A program made the translations under genes and the position numbers. A stretch of DNA of 39,116 bases, taken from NCBI RefSeq assembly GCF_004799445.1, contig NZ_SSNA01000013.1, positions 1-39,116 on the forward strand. Reading direction: 5' to 3'. Shown here in pieces: positions 15,901 to 24,744 of the stretch (position 1 is the stretch's first letter; each line of letters opens with the position of its first letter). This DNA comes from Bradyrhizobium sp. (GTDB lineage Bacteria > Pseudomonadota > Alphaproteobacteria > Rhizobiales > Xanthobacteraceae). The notes beneath the pieces were generated by a model. The model had not been told where the DNA came from. It saw only the letters and a list, made by a program, of their open reading frames with translations, and made no database searches.

Positions 15901-17802
15901 TCAACCCACGGCGGATGTAACCAGCCTTATGGCCTGCGCCGCCATCACCAATCGATTGCGGCCACCGTCCTTCGCGGCATAGAGCGCCTGGTCGGCAGCC
16001 TCTATCAGCGAAGCGCTTGTGGCCGACCTTTCGCCGGCTGGCTGGCATATCGCCCCGCCAAGACTGACGGTGACCACTCCGGACGGCTGGTTCAGCGCGT
16101 GCGGTATCCCGGCTTTCAGAATCGCGCAACGGATCCGTTCCCCGATCCGCGCACAGGCGGCCGCGTCCGTATTGGGTAACAGCAGTGCGAACTCTTCGCC
16201 GCCATACCGCGCGGTGACGTCCGCAGCCCGCTGGGCTTCCGCAGCCATGATCCTGGTAACGACGCGCAAACACTCATCGCCCGCCGGATGACCATACTCG
16301 TCGTTGTATGTCTTGAAATGATCGAGATCGATCATCAGCAGCGCCAGGCATGTACGCTCGCGATAGGCTCTCGCCCACTCCTGCTCCAGACGCTCGTCGA
16401 AACGGCGGCGGTTGGCGAGGCCTGTCAGACTGTCTTCGGTGGCAAGCGTCGCAAGCCTGTCCTCCATATACTTCTGCTGGGTCATATCGCGCGAGATCAC
16501 CACCGCGCCATCGATCCTGCCGCTGACATTGCGCGTGATGCGCAGCGTCGATTCGACCCAGATCTCGGATTTTTCCCGGTGGCGGGTGCGGTAGGTGATG
16601 CGCGCTTCCTCGGTCTCGCCGCGTTTCAAGGCAGCGACCAGCTTCTCAATGCGGGGCAAATCCTCAGGATTGACGCGGGCGAGCGCGGACGTTCCGAGCA
16701 GTTGGTCGGGCGCCCAGCCCACGATACGGACCGACGACGGCGATGCGTACTGGACCTGCCCATCCAGCCCGACGCGGGTCACCATGTCGCTCGACCCTTC
16801 CGCCAGCACGCGGAAACTCTCTTCCTTGGCGGCCAGCGCCGCCGCCATCCGCTGCCCCTGCAGCAATTGCCGGACCAGGTAAAACCCCATCACCGCAATG
16901 AGCACGACCAGACTCAGGACAAATAACACCCGGACGATGGCGGCGCGGCGCCACGGCGCCAGCACCTCGTCCTGCGCCCTCGTCGCCACAACGACGAATG
17001 GGTAACGGCTGCTCCGCTGGTAGGCGCCCAGACGCTGGAATCCATCCAGAAATGACCGAAAATAGTGCACCCCCGACGATCCTTGGGAGCGGATGCCGAC
17101 GAACAGCGATCCGCCCGACACGTCTCGTCCGACGTAGCTGCCGTCGTCGGGACTGCGCGCCATCACCACGCCGTCGGCGCTCACCAACGCGGCAGCGCCA
17201 TCGGTGCCAATGTTGAATTGCCGATAAAACTCGGAAAAATAACCGGCGCTGACGGCAGCGATTACCACACCGGCAAAGCTGCCGTCGGGATGATTGAAAC
17301 GCCGCGACACGGTCGTGATCCACTCGCCATCGACCTTGCCCTTGACCGGGTGTCCTATGAATGCATCGCGCTCCGGCGATTGCTTGTGATGTTGAAAATA
17401 GCTGCGATCGCCGATGTTGCCGCCCATCGGGCCGGACGACGTAAGCCAGTCGCCGTTCTCGTCGTAGACGAAGATGCCGTGGATACGCGTTGAGGCGGCC
17501 TTGCGCAGAAGCAAGAGCGCTCTGAGCTTCGCCAGCGTGTCGGGGTCGGTTCCCTCCGTCTCGAGGCGACTGACCGAACCGGTAATACTGTTGTCCAGGA
17601 TGTCGAAACTATCTTCGGCGTGCTGCGTCAGCGATCGCGCCAGATTGACCAACTCCACTTCCGCCGCCTGCATGCTGGCGTCGCGCGCGCTCCACTCGCC
17701 CCAGCCGCTCATGCCGAGAATGGCGACGCAAACCAGCGCAACGAACGCCGCCGCCCGAAACGGAAGACGATTCAGGCCGGTTTTGAAAAAGGCAGCTTTC
17801 AT
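15901..17802 (-). CDS. Diguanylate cyclase with Cache, PAS and GGDEF domains
   Basis: A 633-residue membrane sensor that makes cyclic di-GMP. In order: a helix at about 14-34; a periplasmic Cache domain (about 45-285; IGDRSYFQHHK at 130-140 is a typical dCache signature); a second helix (about 287-310); a PAS domain (about 325-445, ending VVISRDMTQQKYMEDRL); and a GGDEF domain (about 450-625). The active site is GGEEF at 534-538, so the enzyme should be active. An RxxD inhibitory site, Arg525-Ala-Ala-Asp528, is placed exactly five residues ahead, so product feedback is expected. There is no EAL domain. An unusual palindrome lies upstream (17896-17920). Confidence 0.95.
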   Translation of the reverse strand: MKAAFFKTGLNRLPFRAAAFVALVCVAILGMSGWGEWSARDASMQAAEVELVNLARSLTQHAEDSFDILDNSITGSVSRLETEGTDPDTLAKLRALLLLRKAASTRIHGIFVYDENGDWLTSSGPMGGNIGDRSYFQHHKQSPERDAFIGHPVKGKVDGEWITTVSRRFNHPDGSFAGVVIAAVSAGYFSEFYRQFNIGTDGAAALVSADGVVMARSPDDGSYVGRDVSGGSLFVGIRSQGSSGVHYFRSFLDGFQRLGAYQRSSRYPFVVVATRAQDEVLAPWRRAAIVRVLFVLSLVVLIAVMGFYLVRQLLQGQRMAAALAAKEESFRVLAEGSSDMVTRVGLDGQVQYASPSSVRIVGWAPDQLLGTSALARVNPEDLPRIEKLVAALKRGETEEARITYRTRHREKSEIWVESTLRITRNVSGRIDGAVVISRDMTQQKYMEDRLATLATEDSLTGLANRRRFDERLEQEWARAYRERTCLALLMIDLDHFKTYNDEYGHPAGDECLRVVTRIMAAEAQRAADVTARYGGEEFALLLPNTDAAACARIGERIRCAILKAGIPHALNQPSGVVTVSLGGAICQPAGERSATSASLIEAADQALYAAKDGGRNRLVMAAQAIRLVTSAVG

Positions 17803-17895
17803 CGCGATGGAACTCTCGGGAAGACCAGGAAAGTCCCACGCACGTCTTATTTATCTCTGAAACAGAACACGGCAATGAGCAGCATTGGCGTATTT

Positions 17896-17920
17896 TACGG
17901 AAAACTCCGTAGTCTTACGG
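17896..17920 (-). promoter_or_regulatory. TACGGA-N4-TCCGTA palindrome upstream of the diguanylate cyclase
   Basis: On the minus strand TACGGA-GTTT-TCCGTA (17911-17896) is a perfect 6-4-6 inverted repeat followed by AAA. A second overlapping inverted repeat, CCGTA-AGAC-TACGG (17920-17907), shares a half-site. The block lies 94 bases ahead of the diguanylate cyclase start. A close match is at 38988-39003. The binding protein is unknown. Confidence 0.55.
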
Positions 17921-18010
17921 GGGTCTGATGGCGCCTTTCCGACGCCTTCGGCCCTCGGCCTGGCAAACGCTGTGCGCAAGCCATCAATGACGAAAAAAGG
18001 AACCGCCCGA

Positions 18011-18045
18011 CAAAAGCGAACGGCCTCCGCAAGGAGGCCGCTCGC
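18011..18045 (-). terminator. Terminator for the first Asp-Arg repeat gene
   Basis: Stem CGGCCTCC-GCAA-GGAGGCCG (18021-18040) extended by GCGA/TCGC past one mismatch, with a GNRA tetraloop. On the minus strand it is followed by TTTTG. It lies 26 bases past the stop of the gene at 18071-18343. Confidence 0.8.
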
Positions 18046-18070
18046 CATCAATAGCAGGGTCGCTGACGTA

Positions 18071-18343
18071 TCACTGACGGTCGATGATCACAGGCCTTCG
18101 ATCGTGATCCATATCCCGGTCGCGATCGCCACCCCTCCTGATCACGACAGCGTCGTCACGATCCCTGTGGTCACGCTCCCGGACAACATCACGGTCGCGG
18201 TCGCGATCGCGATCGCGGTCATGGCCGGTTCCGACGGTTACGCCGGCCGGACCGATGCCCACACCGATTTCTTCCGCGCCAGCCGGCATGGCGACGCAAA
18301 TACCGACCGCTGCGACAGCGATCACTGCAAGACGCTTGATCAT
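18071..18343 (-). CDS. Secreted Asp-Arg dipeptide-repeat protein (paralog 1)
   Basis: A 90-residue protein in three parts: a signal peptide (KRLAVIAVAAVGICVAMPAGA, cut before EEIGVG); a glycine-rich segment GVGIGPAGVTVGTGH; and a charged tail of alternating Asp-Arg (five DR units in a row, then more RD/RERD groups) ending in PVIIDRQ. The tail is a polyampholyte and likely unfolded. A clear CAGGAG ribosome site is 6 bases ahead of the ATG. A close paralog lies at 32462-32722. A GGAAC (18404-18400 on the minus strand) is followed 16 bases later by GATT, a poor EcfG match. I know no experimentally described function; the protein is probably periplasmic or surface-associated. Confidence 0.85.
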   Translation of the reverse strand: MIKRLAVIAVAAVGICVAMPAGAEEIGVGIGPAGVTVGTGHDRDRDRDRDRDVVRERDHRDRDDAVVIRRGGDRDRDMDHDRRPVIIDRQ

Positions 18344-18433
18344 TTCGTGCTCCTGAAATCTGTGAATTATCAGGGAGCCAATCCCGGCCGGCTGGAATGG
18401 TTCCAGCGAGACGATCGATCCGCCGTAATGATT

Positions 18434-18568
18434 TCACGGCTCCATCGCAAACCAGATCGCGATGGCGACCAGCGCCACGACGATCGCGCCCCATATCACG
18501 GGCGTAGCTTGTTTCGAACTCCCGCTTCGCGGGGAGTCGTTGGCGGCGTGATTGAAGTCCCGGTTCAT
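18434..18568 (-). CDS. 44-residue single-pass membrane protein
   Basis: A small gene missed by length cut-offs. The first 22 residues are polar (MNRDFNHAANDSPRSGSSKQ) and the rest is one helix (ATPVIWGAIVVALVAIAIWFAMEP), so it is an inner-membrane peptide with the N-terminus probably inside. AAAGG sits about 6 bases ahead of the ATG, and the stop is 90 bases upstream of the Asp-Arg repeat gene, so the two may be transcribed together. No function known. Support comes from the ribosome site, the clean helix and the shared strand; there is no homology I can name. Confidence 0.6.
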   Translation of the reverse strand: MNRDFNHAANDSPRSGSSKQATPVIWGAIVVALVAIAIWFAMEP

Positions 18569-18609
18569 TTGGTGCCTTTGGCGGGCGTACCCTCGAATCG
18601 ATCGTTAAT

Positions 18610-18918
<309 letters not shown>

Positions 18919-19028
18919 TCACCCAATGGCGGGCACGGCCAGATTGGCGATCTTGTGTTGGCCTGGTCGGCGTCCGCAGTGTATCAGGGGCGGCACGTCG
19001 CATCCGGATTACCCCAGCGGAATCGCCT

Positions 19029-20075
19029 TTGACCCAGAATCATCCCATTAAACCCTTCGTTGAAGTGCTTTCCGGCCAGAGGCAGCCGGTGCCGCCGGTC
19101 TGGATGATGCGGCAGGCGGGCCGTTATTTGCCGGAATATCGCGAGCTGCGGCTCAAGGCCGGCGGCTTTCTCGATCTTTGCTTCACGCCGGAATACGCCG
19201 CCGAAGTAACCCTGCAGCCGATCCGCCGTTTCAACTTCGATGCCGCGATCATCTTCTCGGATATTCTCGTCATTCCCTTCGCGCTTGGCCGCGCCGTGAG
19301 ATTCGAGGTCGGCGAAGGTCCGCGACTCGATCCCTTGGACACGCCGGAGCAAGTCAAAACGCTGGCATCGCATGCCGACTTCGCCAAACTTGAACCGGTC
19401 TACGAGGCACTGCGCCGCGTCCGCCGCGAGCTCGATCCCAAAATCGCACTGATCGGCTTCTGTGGCGCGCCATGGACGGTCGCGACCTACATGGTGGCCG
19501 GGCAAGGCACGCCGGATCAGGCGCCGGCGCGGCTGATGGCCTATCGCCACCCCGAGGCGTTCGCTGACATCATCGACGTGCTGGTCGAGAACTCGATCCA
19601 GTACCTGCTGGGGCAGCTTAAGGCCGGCGCCGACGTATTGCAGATCTTCGATACCTGGGCGGGGGTGCTGCCGCCGCGCGAATTTGCGCGCTGGTCGATC
19701 GAGCCGGCCCGCCGAATTGTCGAGGGCGTGCGCAAACAAGTTCCTGATGCGAAGATCATCGGCTTTCCCCGCGGGGCCGGGGCGCTGCTGCCGGGATATG
19801 TGGAAGCGACCGGCGTCGATGCCGTCAGTATCGACTGGGCGGCGGAGCCATCGTTGATCCGCGAGCGCGTGCAGAACCGCGTCGCCATCCAGGGCAATCT
19901 CGATCCGCTGGCGCTGATTGCCGGCGGCGCCGCACTCGACCAGGCGGTCGATGACGTGCTTGCGAACTACGCCAAAGGCCGGCTGATCTTCAACCTCGGC
20001 CATGGCATCCAACCGGAAACCCCGATCGCACATGTCGAGCAGATGCTGAAGCGGGTGCGGGCGTACAAGGGATAG
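19029..20075 (+). CDS. hemE: Uroporphyrinogen decarboxylase
   Basis: A 348-residue cytoplasmic enzyme that removes four carboxyl groups from uroporphyrinogen III in haem synthesis. The N-terminal signature [16 protein letters not shown] and the second, [15 protein letters not shown], are both intact, as are FSDIL (catalytic Asp) and the C-terminal [12 protein letters not shown] with its conserved His. Length matches the family (about 350). The only sensible start is TTG at 19029 ([10 protein letters not shown]); the frame is open further upstream to 18879 but has no family sequence, and no ATG is available. It converges on hemC with only 3 bases between the two stops. Confidence 0.96.
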   Translation: MTQNHPIKPFVEVLSGQRQPVPPVWMMRQAGRYLPEYRELRLKAGGFLDLCFTPEYAAEVTLQPIRRFNFDAAIIFSDILVIPFALGRAVRFEVGEGPRLDPLDTPEQVKTLASHADFAKLEPVYEALRRVRRELDPKIALIGFCGAPWTVATYMVAGQGTPDQAPARLMAYRHPEAFADIIDVLVENSIQYLLGQLKAGADVLQIFDTWAGVLPPREFARWSIEPARRIVEGVRKQVPDAKIIGFPRGAGALLPGYVEATGVDAVSIDWAAEPSLIRERVQNRVAIQGNLDPLALIAGGAALDQAVDDVLANYAKGRLIFNLGHGIQPETPIAHVEQMLKRVRAYKG

Positions 20076-20078
20076 AGA

Positions 20079-21062
20079 CTACACCGGCCGGCTGCGTTCG
20101 ATGATCGCGGCTGCACCCTTTTGTAAAAGCTCAAGCCCGACCGCGCGGCCGAGTTCACGCGGCCGGTCGGCGGGCCCGGAGCGCGAGGCCTCGATGAACA
20201 GGCCGCCGGCTTCATCCAGCACCGAGGCAGTCAGCGTCATCTGCGCGCCCTCAATGGTGGAAAATCCCGCGATCGGCGAGTTGCAGTGGCCGTTGAGCAC
20301 CCACAGCACCTCGCGCTCGGCGTCGGCGCTGCGGTGCGCGGCGGCGTCGTCGACGGCAGCCAGAATACCCCGCGTTGGCCAGTCAAGGGCGGCGCATTCC
20401 ACCGCGACGATCCCCTGCCCGACCGCCGGCAGCATCTCCTGGACCGAAAATTCAAAGGCGATGCGGCCGGCGAGGCCAACGCGTTCCAGCCCGGAGCGCG
20501 CCATGATCAGCGCGTCCGCAGGACCAGCCTCGCCGCCGCCGGGAAGCCGCTGCTTTTCCAGATGATCGAGCTTGCGCACGCGGGTGTCGGCGGCGCCGCG
20601 ATAGTGAATGACCTCGACGTGCGGAAACAGCCGGCGCGCATAGGCCGCGCGCCGCACCGCATTGGTGCCGATCTTGAAGCCCTTGCCGCGCGAACGCCTG
20701 AATTCCTCGATCGAGACCCCCGGCCGCAGCACCAGAACGTCGCCGGGCGGGTCGCGCGTCAATGTCGCGCCGATCACCAGTCCCGGGGTGTCCTCGTTGC
20801 CCGGCATGTCCTTGAGCGAATGCATCGCGGCGTGCAATTTTCCCGACCGGACGGCATCGCGAATCTCAGCCACGAATGCGCCGCCCTTGCCGCCATGCTG
20901 CAGGAGCTTGCTGGTCTGGTCGGAATCGCCGGTGGTTTCGAACTTGACGATTTCGACATCGAGACCGGGAACCGCCGCGGCGAGACGCCGGGCAATTTCC
21001 TCGGTCTGGGCAAGCGCCATGGTGCTCTTGCGCGTGCCGATCCGTAGTCGAGTTGCCGCCAT
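20079..21062 (-). CDS. hemC: Hydroxymethylbilane synthase (porphobilinogen deaminase), divergent
   Basis: A 327-residue enzyme that joins four porphobilinogen units into the linear tetrapyrrole used by the haem and cobalamin pathways. Visible features: IGTRKSTMALAQTEEIA at the start, HSLKDMPG with the catalytic Asp85, IGTNAVRRAAYARRLFP with the substrate-holding arginines, YRGAADTRVRKLD, LPAVGQGIVAVEC, and the cofactor-carrying cysteine Cys260 in NGHCNSPIAG. The last is unusual, as most HemC have GGCQVPIGA. The start is the ATG at 21062 with GGAG 6 bases upstream; the longer frame to 21149 is not family-like. The variant motifs make it less like typical rhizobial HemC, so a second canonical copy elsewhere is possible. 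Confidence 0.9.
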   Translation of the reverse strand: MAATRLRIGTRKSTMALAQTEEIARRLAAAVPGLDVEIVKFETTGDSDQTSKLLQHGGKGGAFVAEIRDAVRSGKLHAAMHSLKDMPGNEDTPGLVIGATLTRDPPGDVLVLRPGVSIEEFRRSRGKGFKIGTNAVRRAAYARRLFPHVEVIHYRGAADTRVRKLDHLEKQRLPGGGEAGPADALIMARSGLERVGLAGRIAFEFSVQEMLPAVGQGIVAVECAALDWPTRGILAAVDDAAAHRSADAEREVLWVLNGHCNSPIAGFSTIEGAQMTLTASVLDEAGGLFIEASRSGPADRPRELGRAVGLELLQKGAAAIIERSRPV

Positions 21063-21161
21063 TAACGCTCCGATCGGTGCTCCCGCAGGAATCGCGGCAG
21101 ATCTTGGGCCTGGAAGATAGAACGCGGCGATGCCGGAATGCAAACGCAACCCGTCCCCGCG

Positions 21162-22787
21162 CTACCGCGCATCCTCCAGAATCATGTCGGAGGCTTTCTC
21201 CGCGATCATGATGACCACCGCATTGGTGTTGCCCGACACCAGGTCCGGCATGACCGAGGCGTCGACCACGCGCAGACCTTCAATCCCGCGAAGGCGAAGC
21301 CGCTGATCGACGACGGCGAGAGCATCATTTCCCATCCGGCATGTTGACGTCGGGTGATAGATCGTGCTGCCGCGCGCGCGGCAATGCGCCAGCAGCGCCT
21401 CGTCGGTCACGACCCTGGCGCCGGGGTCGACCTCCTCGACGACGTAGGGCTTGAGCGCCGGCGCCTGCAAGATCTTCCGCAACATCTTCAGGCCTTCGAC
21501 ATTGGCGCTGCGGTCGACCTCGGTTGAGAGGTAGTTGACCCGTATTTCCGGCGGCGCCGCAGGGTCGGCGCTGCGGATGCGAAGCGAACCGCGGCTCTCG
21601 GGACGCAACTGACACACCGATGCGGTGAAACCGGAAAACGGATGCAGCTTCTCGCCCATCTTGTCGGTGGAGAACGGCAGGAAATGAATCTGGATATCCG
21701 GCGTCGCCAGGCGCGGATTGGTCTTGAAGAAAGCCCCCGACGTACCGGCGGCGATCGTCAGCGGACCAGTCCGGAACGCCGCATATCGCAGCCCGGTCAG
21801 GATTTTGCGAACGGGGCTGTTCACGACATCGTTGAGCGTGATGGCTTGCGAGCAGCGCATCACCACCCTGACCTGCAGATGATCCTGCAGATCGTGCCCT
21901 ACCCCCGGCGCATCCAGCACGACATCGATGCGATGCTTGCGCAACAGCTCTGCCGGGCCGACGCCGGAGAGCTGCAGCAACTGCGGAGAATTGAACGCCC
22001 CGCCCGAGATCAGGATTTCCTTGCGCGCCCGCGCCGTTTTCAAGGCCCCGGCCCGGCGATATTCGACCGCCGCGGCGCGACGTCCCTCGAACACGATGCG
22101 CTGCGCCAGCGCGGAAGTCTCGATCCGCAGGTTGTTGCGGCCCCTCGCGGAGCCAAGATAGGCGACCGCGGCACTCGCCCTTCGGCCGTGCCGTGTCGTG
22201 GTCTGGAAAAATCCGGCGCCTTCCTGCGACGCGCCGTTGAAGTCAGGATTGACCGGCAGGCCGGTTTCGGCCGCGGCGGTGATGAAGGCCCGGGAGAGCG
22301 GATCGGGATGCCCCAGATCGGAAACCGGCAGCGGGCCGCCGGCGCCGTGAAAATCATCCGCGCCGCGCACTTGATCTTCAGCCTTCTTGAAATAGGGCAG
22401 GACGTCGTCAAAACCCCAGCCATGGTTGCCATGCTGACGCCAGCGATCGTAATCCTCGTGCTGACCGCGGATATAGAGCAAGCCGTTGATCGAACTCGAT
22501 CCGCCCAGCACCTTGCCGCGCGGCTGAAACACGCTTCGCCCGTCCAGTCCCGGCTCCGGTTCGGTCTGGTACATCCAGTTGACGGTCTTCTCCTTGAACA
22601 GCCTGCCATACCCGAGCGGCACGTGGATCCAGAGGTTGGTATCCCTTGGCCCTGCCTCGAGCAGCAGCACGGAATGTTTTCCGTCCGCGCTCAGGCGATT
22701 GGCGAGCACGCATCCGGCCGAGCCGGCGCCGACCACGACATAGTCGAATTCGCAGACTTCCGTGCTCAACGAAGCTTTGGTGCTCAT
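21162..22787 (-). CDS. GMC-family FAD oxidoreductase (choline/alcohol dehydrogenase type)
   Basis: A 541-residue flavoenzyme. The FAD-binding Rossmann motif is VVVGAGSAGCVLANRLS near the start; GMC signature 1 is RGKVLGGSSSINGLLYIRG and signature 2 is around SGGAFNSPQLLQLSGVGP. The catalytic His lies in IYHPTSTCRMG and the His/Asn pair region in VMPDLVSGNTNAVVIMIAEKASDMIL. Family members oxidise choline, polyethylene glycol or other primary alcohols, passing electrons to a quinone or cytochrome; no sequence feature here picks one. No signal peptide is seen. It lies downstream of the cytochrome/beta-propeller gene on the same strand but 249 bases away, past a terminator. Confidence 0.94.
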   Translation of the reverse strand: MSTKASLSTEVCEFDYVVVGAGSAGCVLANRLSADGKHSVLLLEAGPRDTNLWIHVPLGYGRLFKEKTVNWMYQTEPEPGLDGRSVFQPRGKVLGGSSSINGLLYIRGQHEDYDRWRQHGNHGWGFDDVLPYFKKAEDQVRGADDFHGAGGPLPVSDLGHPDPLSRAFITAAAETGLPVNPDFNGASQEGAGFFQTTTRHGRRASAAVAYLGSARGRNNLRIETSALAQRIVFEGRRAAAVEYRRAGALKTARARKEILISGGAFNSPQLLQLSGVGPAELLRKHRIDVVLDAPGVGHDLQDHLQVRVVMRCSQAITLNDVVNSPVRKILTGLRYAAFRTGPLTIAAGTSGAFFKTNPRLATPDIQIHFLPFSTDKMGEKLHPFSGFTASVCQLRPESRGSLRIRSADPAAPPEIRVNYLSTEVDRSANVEGLKMLRKILQAPALKPYVVEEVDPGARVVTDEALLAHCRARGSTIYHPTSTCRMGNDALAVVDQRLRLRGIEGLRVVDASVMPDLVSGNTNAVVIMIAEKASDMILEDAR

Positions 22788-22958
22788 ATCGTTTTCACGC
22801 CCGCGGCATTACCTGCGCTGCCCATGCCAAACGAATGCGGACGGGCTGCGCCCGCACCATCATCTGAACGCATCGCCACGCCTGCGGTCAATGCGCGGCA
22901 GGGAAAATAGCCGGCGCCTGCAACGCAACATCGTCGAGAAAATGATGAACCGACAAGC

Positions 22959-22992
22959 GGCCGTCTGATCCGGCATCGACGATCAGACGGCC
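22959..22992. other. 12-base-pair hairpin in the GMC/cytochrome gap
   Basis: GGCCGTCTGATC at 22959-22970 pairs perfectly with GATCAGACGGCC at 22981-22992, with a 10-base loop. There is no T-run on either side, so it is probably a second end-of-transcript or processing structure behind the terminator at 23011-23036. Nothing else is seen in the surrounding 249-base gap. Confidence 0.6.
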
Positions 22993-23010
22993 CGTCGTTG
23001 AGCGACTGGT

Positions 23011-23036
23011 TTCAAAAGCGAGCGCAAAACGCTCGC
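23011..23036 (-). terminator. Rho-independent terminator after the cytochrome/propeller gene
   Basis: On the minus strand GCGAGCG-TTTTG-CGCTCGC (23036-23018) followed directly by TTTTGAA. It starts one base past the stop codon of the gene at 23037-24269. Confidence 0.85.
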
Positions 23037-24269
23037 CTACTTGATTTCAACCTTGCCGACCTGATTCACCAGGCTGTTGGCCATGACCGGGTTGCCATCG
23101 GACGCGACGCTCATGTTGCGCACGATGTCGCCGCCGCCGGGGATCGCCCAGCTTTGGAATTTTTCCGTGCCCGGGTCGAAGCGAACGATGGTGTTCGGCT
23201 TGGCGTTGGATTCGCTGTACCACACTGCGCCCTTCGTGAAGACCATGCCGTACGGCTCGGATTTCGGTCCGCTCGGCGACGGCCATTCCTTGACCGCGCC
23301 CGTGGCCAGATCAAGCTTGCCGACATATCCCCGTGCAAAGTCGGCGTACCAGACCATGCCGTCAGGACCGATCGCGAGGCGCCGCGGCCGGGCATCGGCA
23401 TTGGGCAGCGTGTATTCCTTGATCGCAAGCGTCTTCGGATCGATGGTGGCGATCTTGTTGGTGCCGAATTCGACAAACACCGGAATACCCTCGGCGTTGA
23501 TCTGGATGCCATAGGGACGCGATTTCGGCGTCGGCGAGGCGAGAAGCTTGATCGCGCCGGTCGCGGGATCAAGCCGCCCGAGCATATTGGCCTGCTGCAC
23601 GGTGAACCAAAGGATTCCGCTCTGGTCGAAATTGAGGGTGTGCGGGTCCTTCGCATTCGGATCCGGCAGCGGATATTCGGTGACAATGCCGGTGGCGGGA
23701 TCGAGCTTGCCGATCAACGCGGTGAGGTTGCCGGTGAACCAGATATTGCCGGCCTTGTCGTCGACCAGCCCGTGCGGTCCGGTAAACGACGACTTCAGCG
23801 TATATTCCTTGATGGCGCCGGTCTTCGGATCGACCCGGCCAAGCTTGTTGGCCAGTTGCGCCGCCCACCAGATCGAGCCGTCCCGTGCGCCCAACGGATC
23901 ATGCGGGCGGGCGCCCTGGGTGGGGACGTCCCACATCGCGATATTGACCTTCGCCGGACCGTCGACAATGACCGCCTCCGGGCGCTTGCGCTCCGGGAAA
24001 CTCTTCATGAGGTACGCGGTCAGAGGTCCCCAATCTTCGGCGGGGACAGCCGCCTGCATATTCTGCATCATGCGCGCGACGGTGAGCCACCCTTCCGGGG
24101 TATAACCACCGCGAACCCGGTTGATGTCGTGGCAGCCGTTGCAGGTGTCGACGAATATCTGCTTGCTCGGGCCGTCCGGCCAATCTTTGGCAGTGTACTG
24201 CGCATGCGCGACAGGTGTCCCGAGGACAACCATGGCCATTAGAAACATCAGCGATTTGCCGCGCATCAT
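23037..24269 (-). CDS. Exported cytochrome c fused to a Vgb-like beta-propeller
   Basis: About 410 residues. A signal peptide (FLMAMVVLGTPVAHA, cut at about 23) leads into a small haem c segment: CNGCH at 43-47, with VRGGYTPEGWLTVARMMQNMQ behind it. The rest (about 120-410) is a propeller of repeated blades of the form GxIWFxxxxxNxxGxxDPxTGxxxEYxL, as in virginiamycin B lyase (Vgb) and related streptogramin lyases. It should be periplasmic and may take or give electrons through the haem; lyase activity is not implied, since the blade family is broad. I chose the ATG at 24269 (MMRGKS), with GGGGAG 4 bases upstream, over MPMGRR six codons earlier. Confidence 0.88.
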   Translation of the reverse strand: MMRGKSLMFLMAMVVLGTPVAHAQYTAKDWPDGPSKQIFVDTCNGCHDINRVRGGYTPEGWLTVARMMQNMQAAVPAEDWGPLTAYLMKSFPERKRPEAVIVDGPAKVNIAMWDVPTQGARPHDPLGARDGSIWWAAQLANKLGRVDPKTGAIKEYTLKSSFTGPHGLVDDKAGNIWFTGNLTALIGKLDPATGIVTEYPLPDPNAKDPHTLNFDQSGILWFTVQQANMLGRLDPATGAIKLLASPTPKSRPYGIQINAEGIPVFVEFGTNKIATIDPKTLAIKEYTLPNADARPRRLAIGPDGMVWYADFARGYVGKLDLATGAVKEWPSPSGPKSEPYGMVFTKGAVWYSESNAKPNTIVRFDPGTEKFQSWAIPGGGDIVRNMSVASDGNPVMANSLVNQVGKVEIK

Positions 24270-24744
24270 CCGTCTCCCCATGGGCATGGCTTGTCGCCAT
24301 GCCGTTTTGATATTCGTTGCATTCAGCTAAACTGCGGTGACGGCATCCGTCAAGCGTTCGGCATGCAACCAAGCATGCAATGAAGTTGAACTTTTCCCGT
24401 CGTTCCAGCCACTTTTCGGTGAGTGCCTGATCTATCGCCGAATTGCCAGGCAATCGCACATGCGGTTCGGATGGGATCGCCGGGGTCGAGCTTTGAGTCA
24501 GGCAGAACGTTTTGACAATGTGAAAATCCGCGAGTGGCAGCTGCGACTGGCCGGATCGATGGCACCGATGATTTTCCCTGAACGGACTGTCGCTCCGGAT
24601 ATCCTGAGCTTGTTCTAGTCGGCTTCGGGGCCTTGATACGCCTCAAATACACAGGCGACGCCTGCCGTATGATTTGGGCAAGGTCCGGAAGCTTGTTGGA
24701 GAGACCGACCATCCGTAGTTCATGCCAGGCTGGGGTGACGCGCA
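24270..24744. other. Gap between the cytochrome/propeller gene and the metallophosphoesterase
   Basis: About 475 bases. It holds the divergent promoters and a TTGA-N6-TCAA box at 24633-24646. Open frames on both strands (for example 24350-24757 minus) show no protein-like composition or ribosome site, and I leave them out. Nothing else is recognised. Confidence 0.5.
24633..24646 (+). promoter_or_regulatory. FixK/FNR-like box
   Basis: TTGATACGCCTCAA fits the TTGA-N6-TCAA pattern of rhizobial FixK/FNR sites, though the fifth base of the right half is not the FNR consensus. It is 98 bases upstream of the metallophosphoesterase GTG. A chance match cannot be excluded for an 8-base core. Confidence 0.3.

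Noticed and set aside
18180..18230. Repeated GATCGC/CGATCG units considered as a CRISPR or iteron array
   Set aside because: They are short 6-base units coding Arg-Asp inside a secreted protein gene; no unique spacers.
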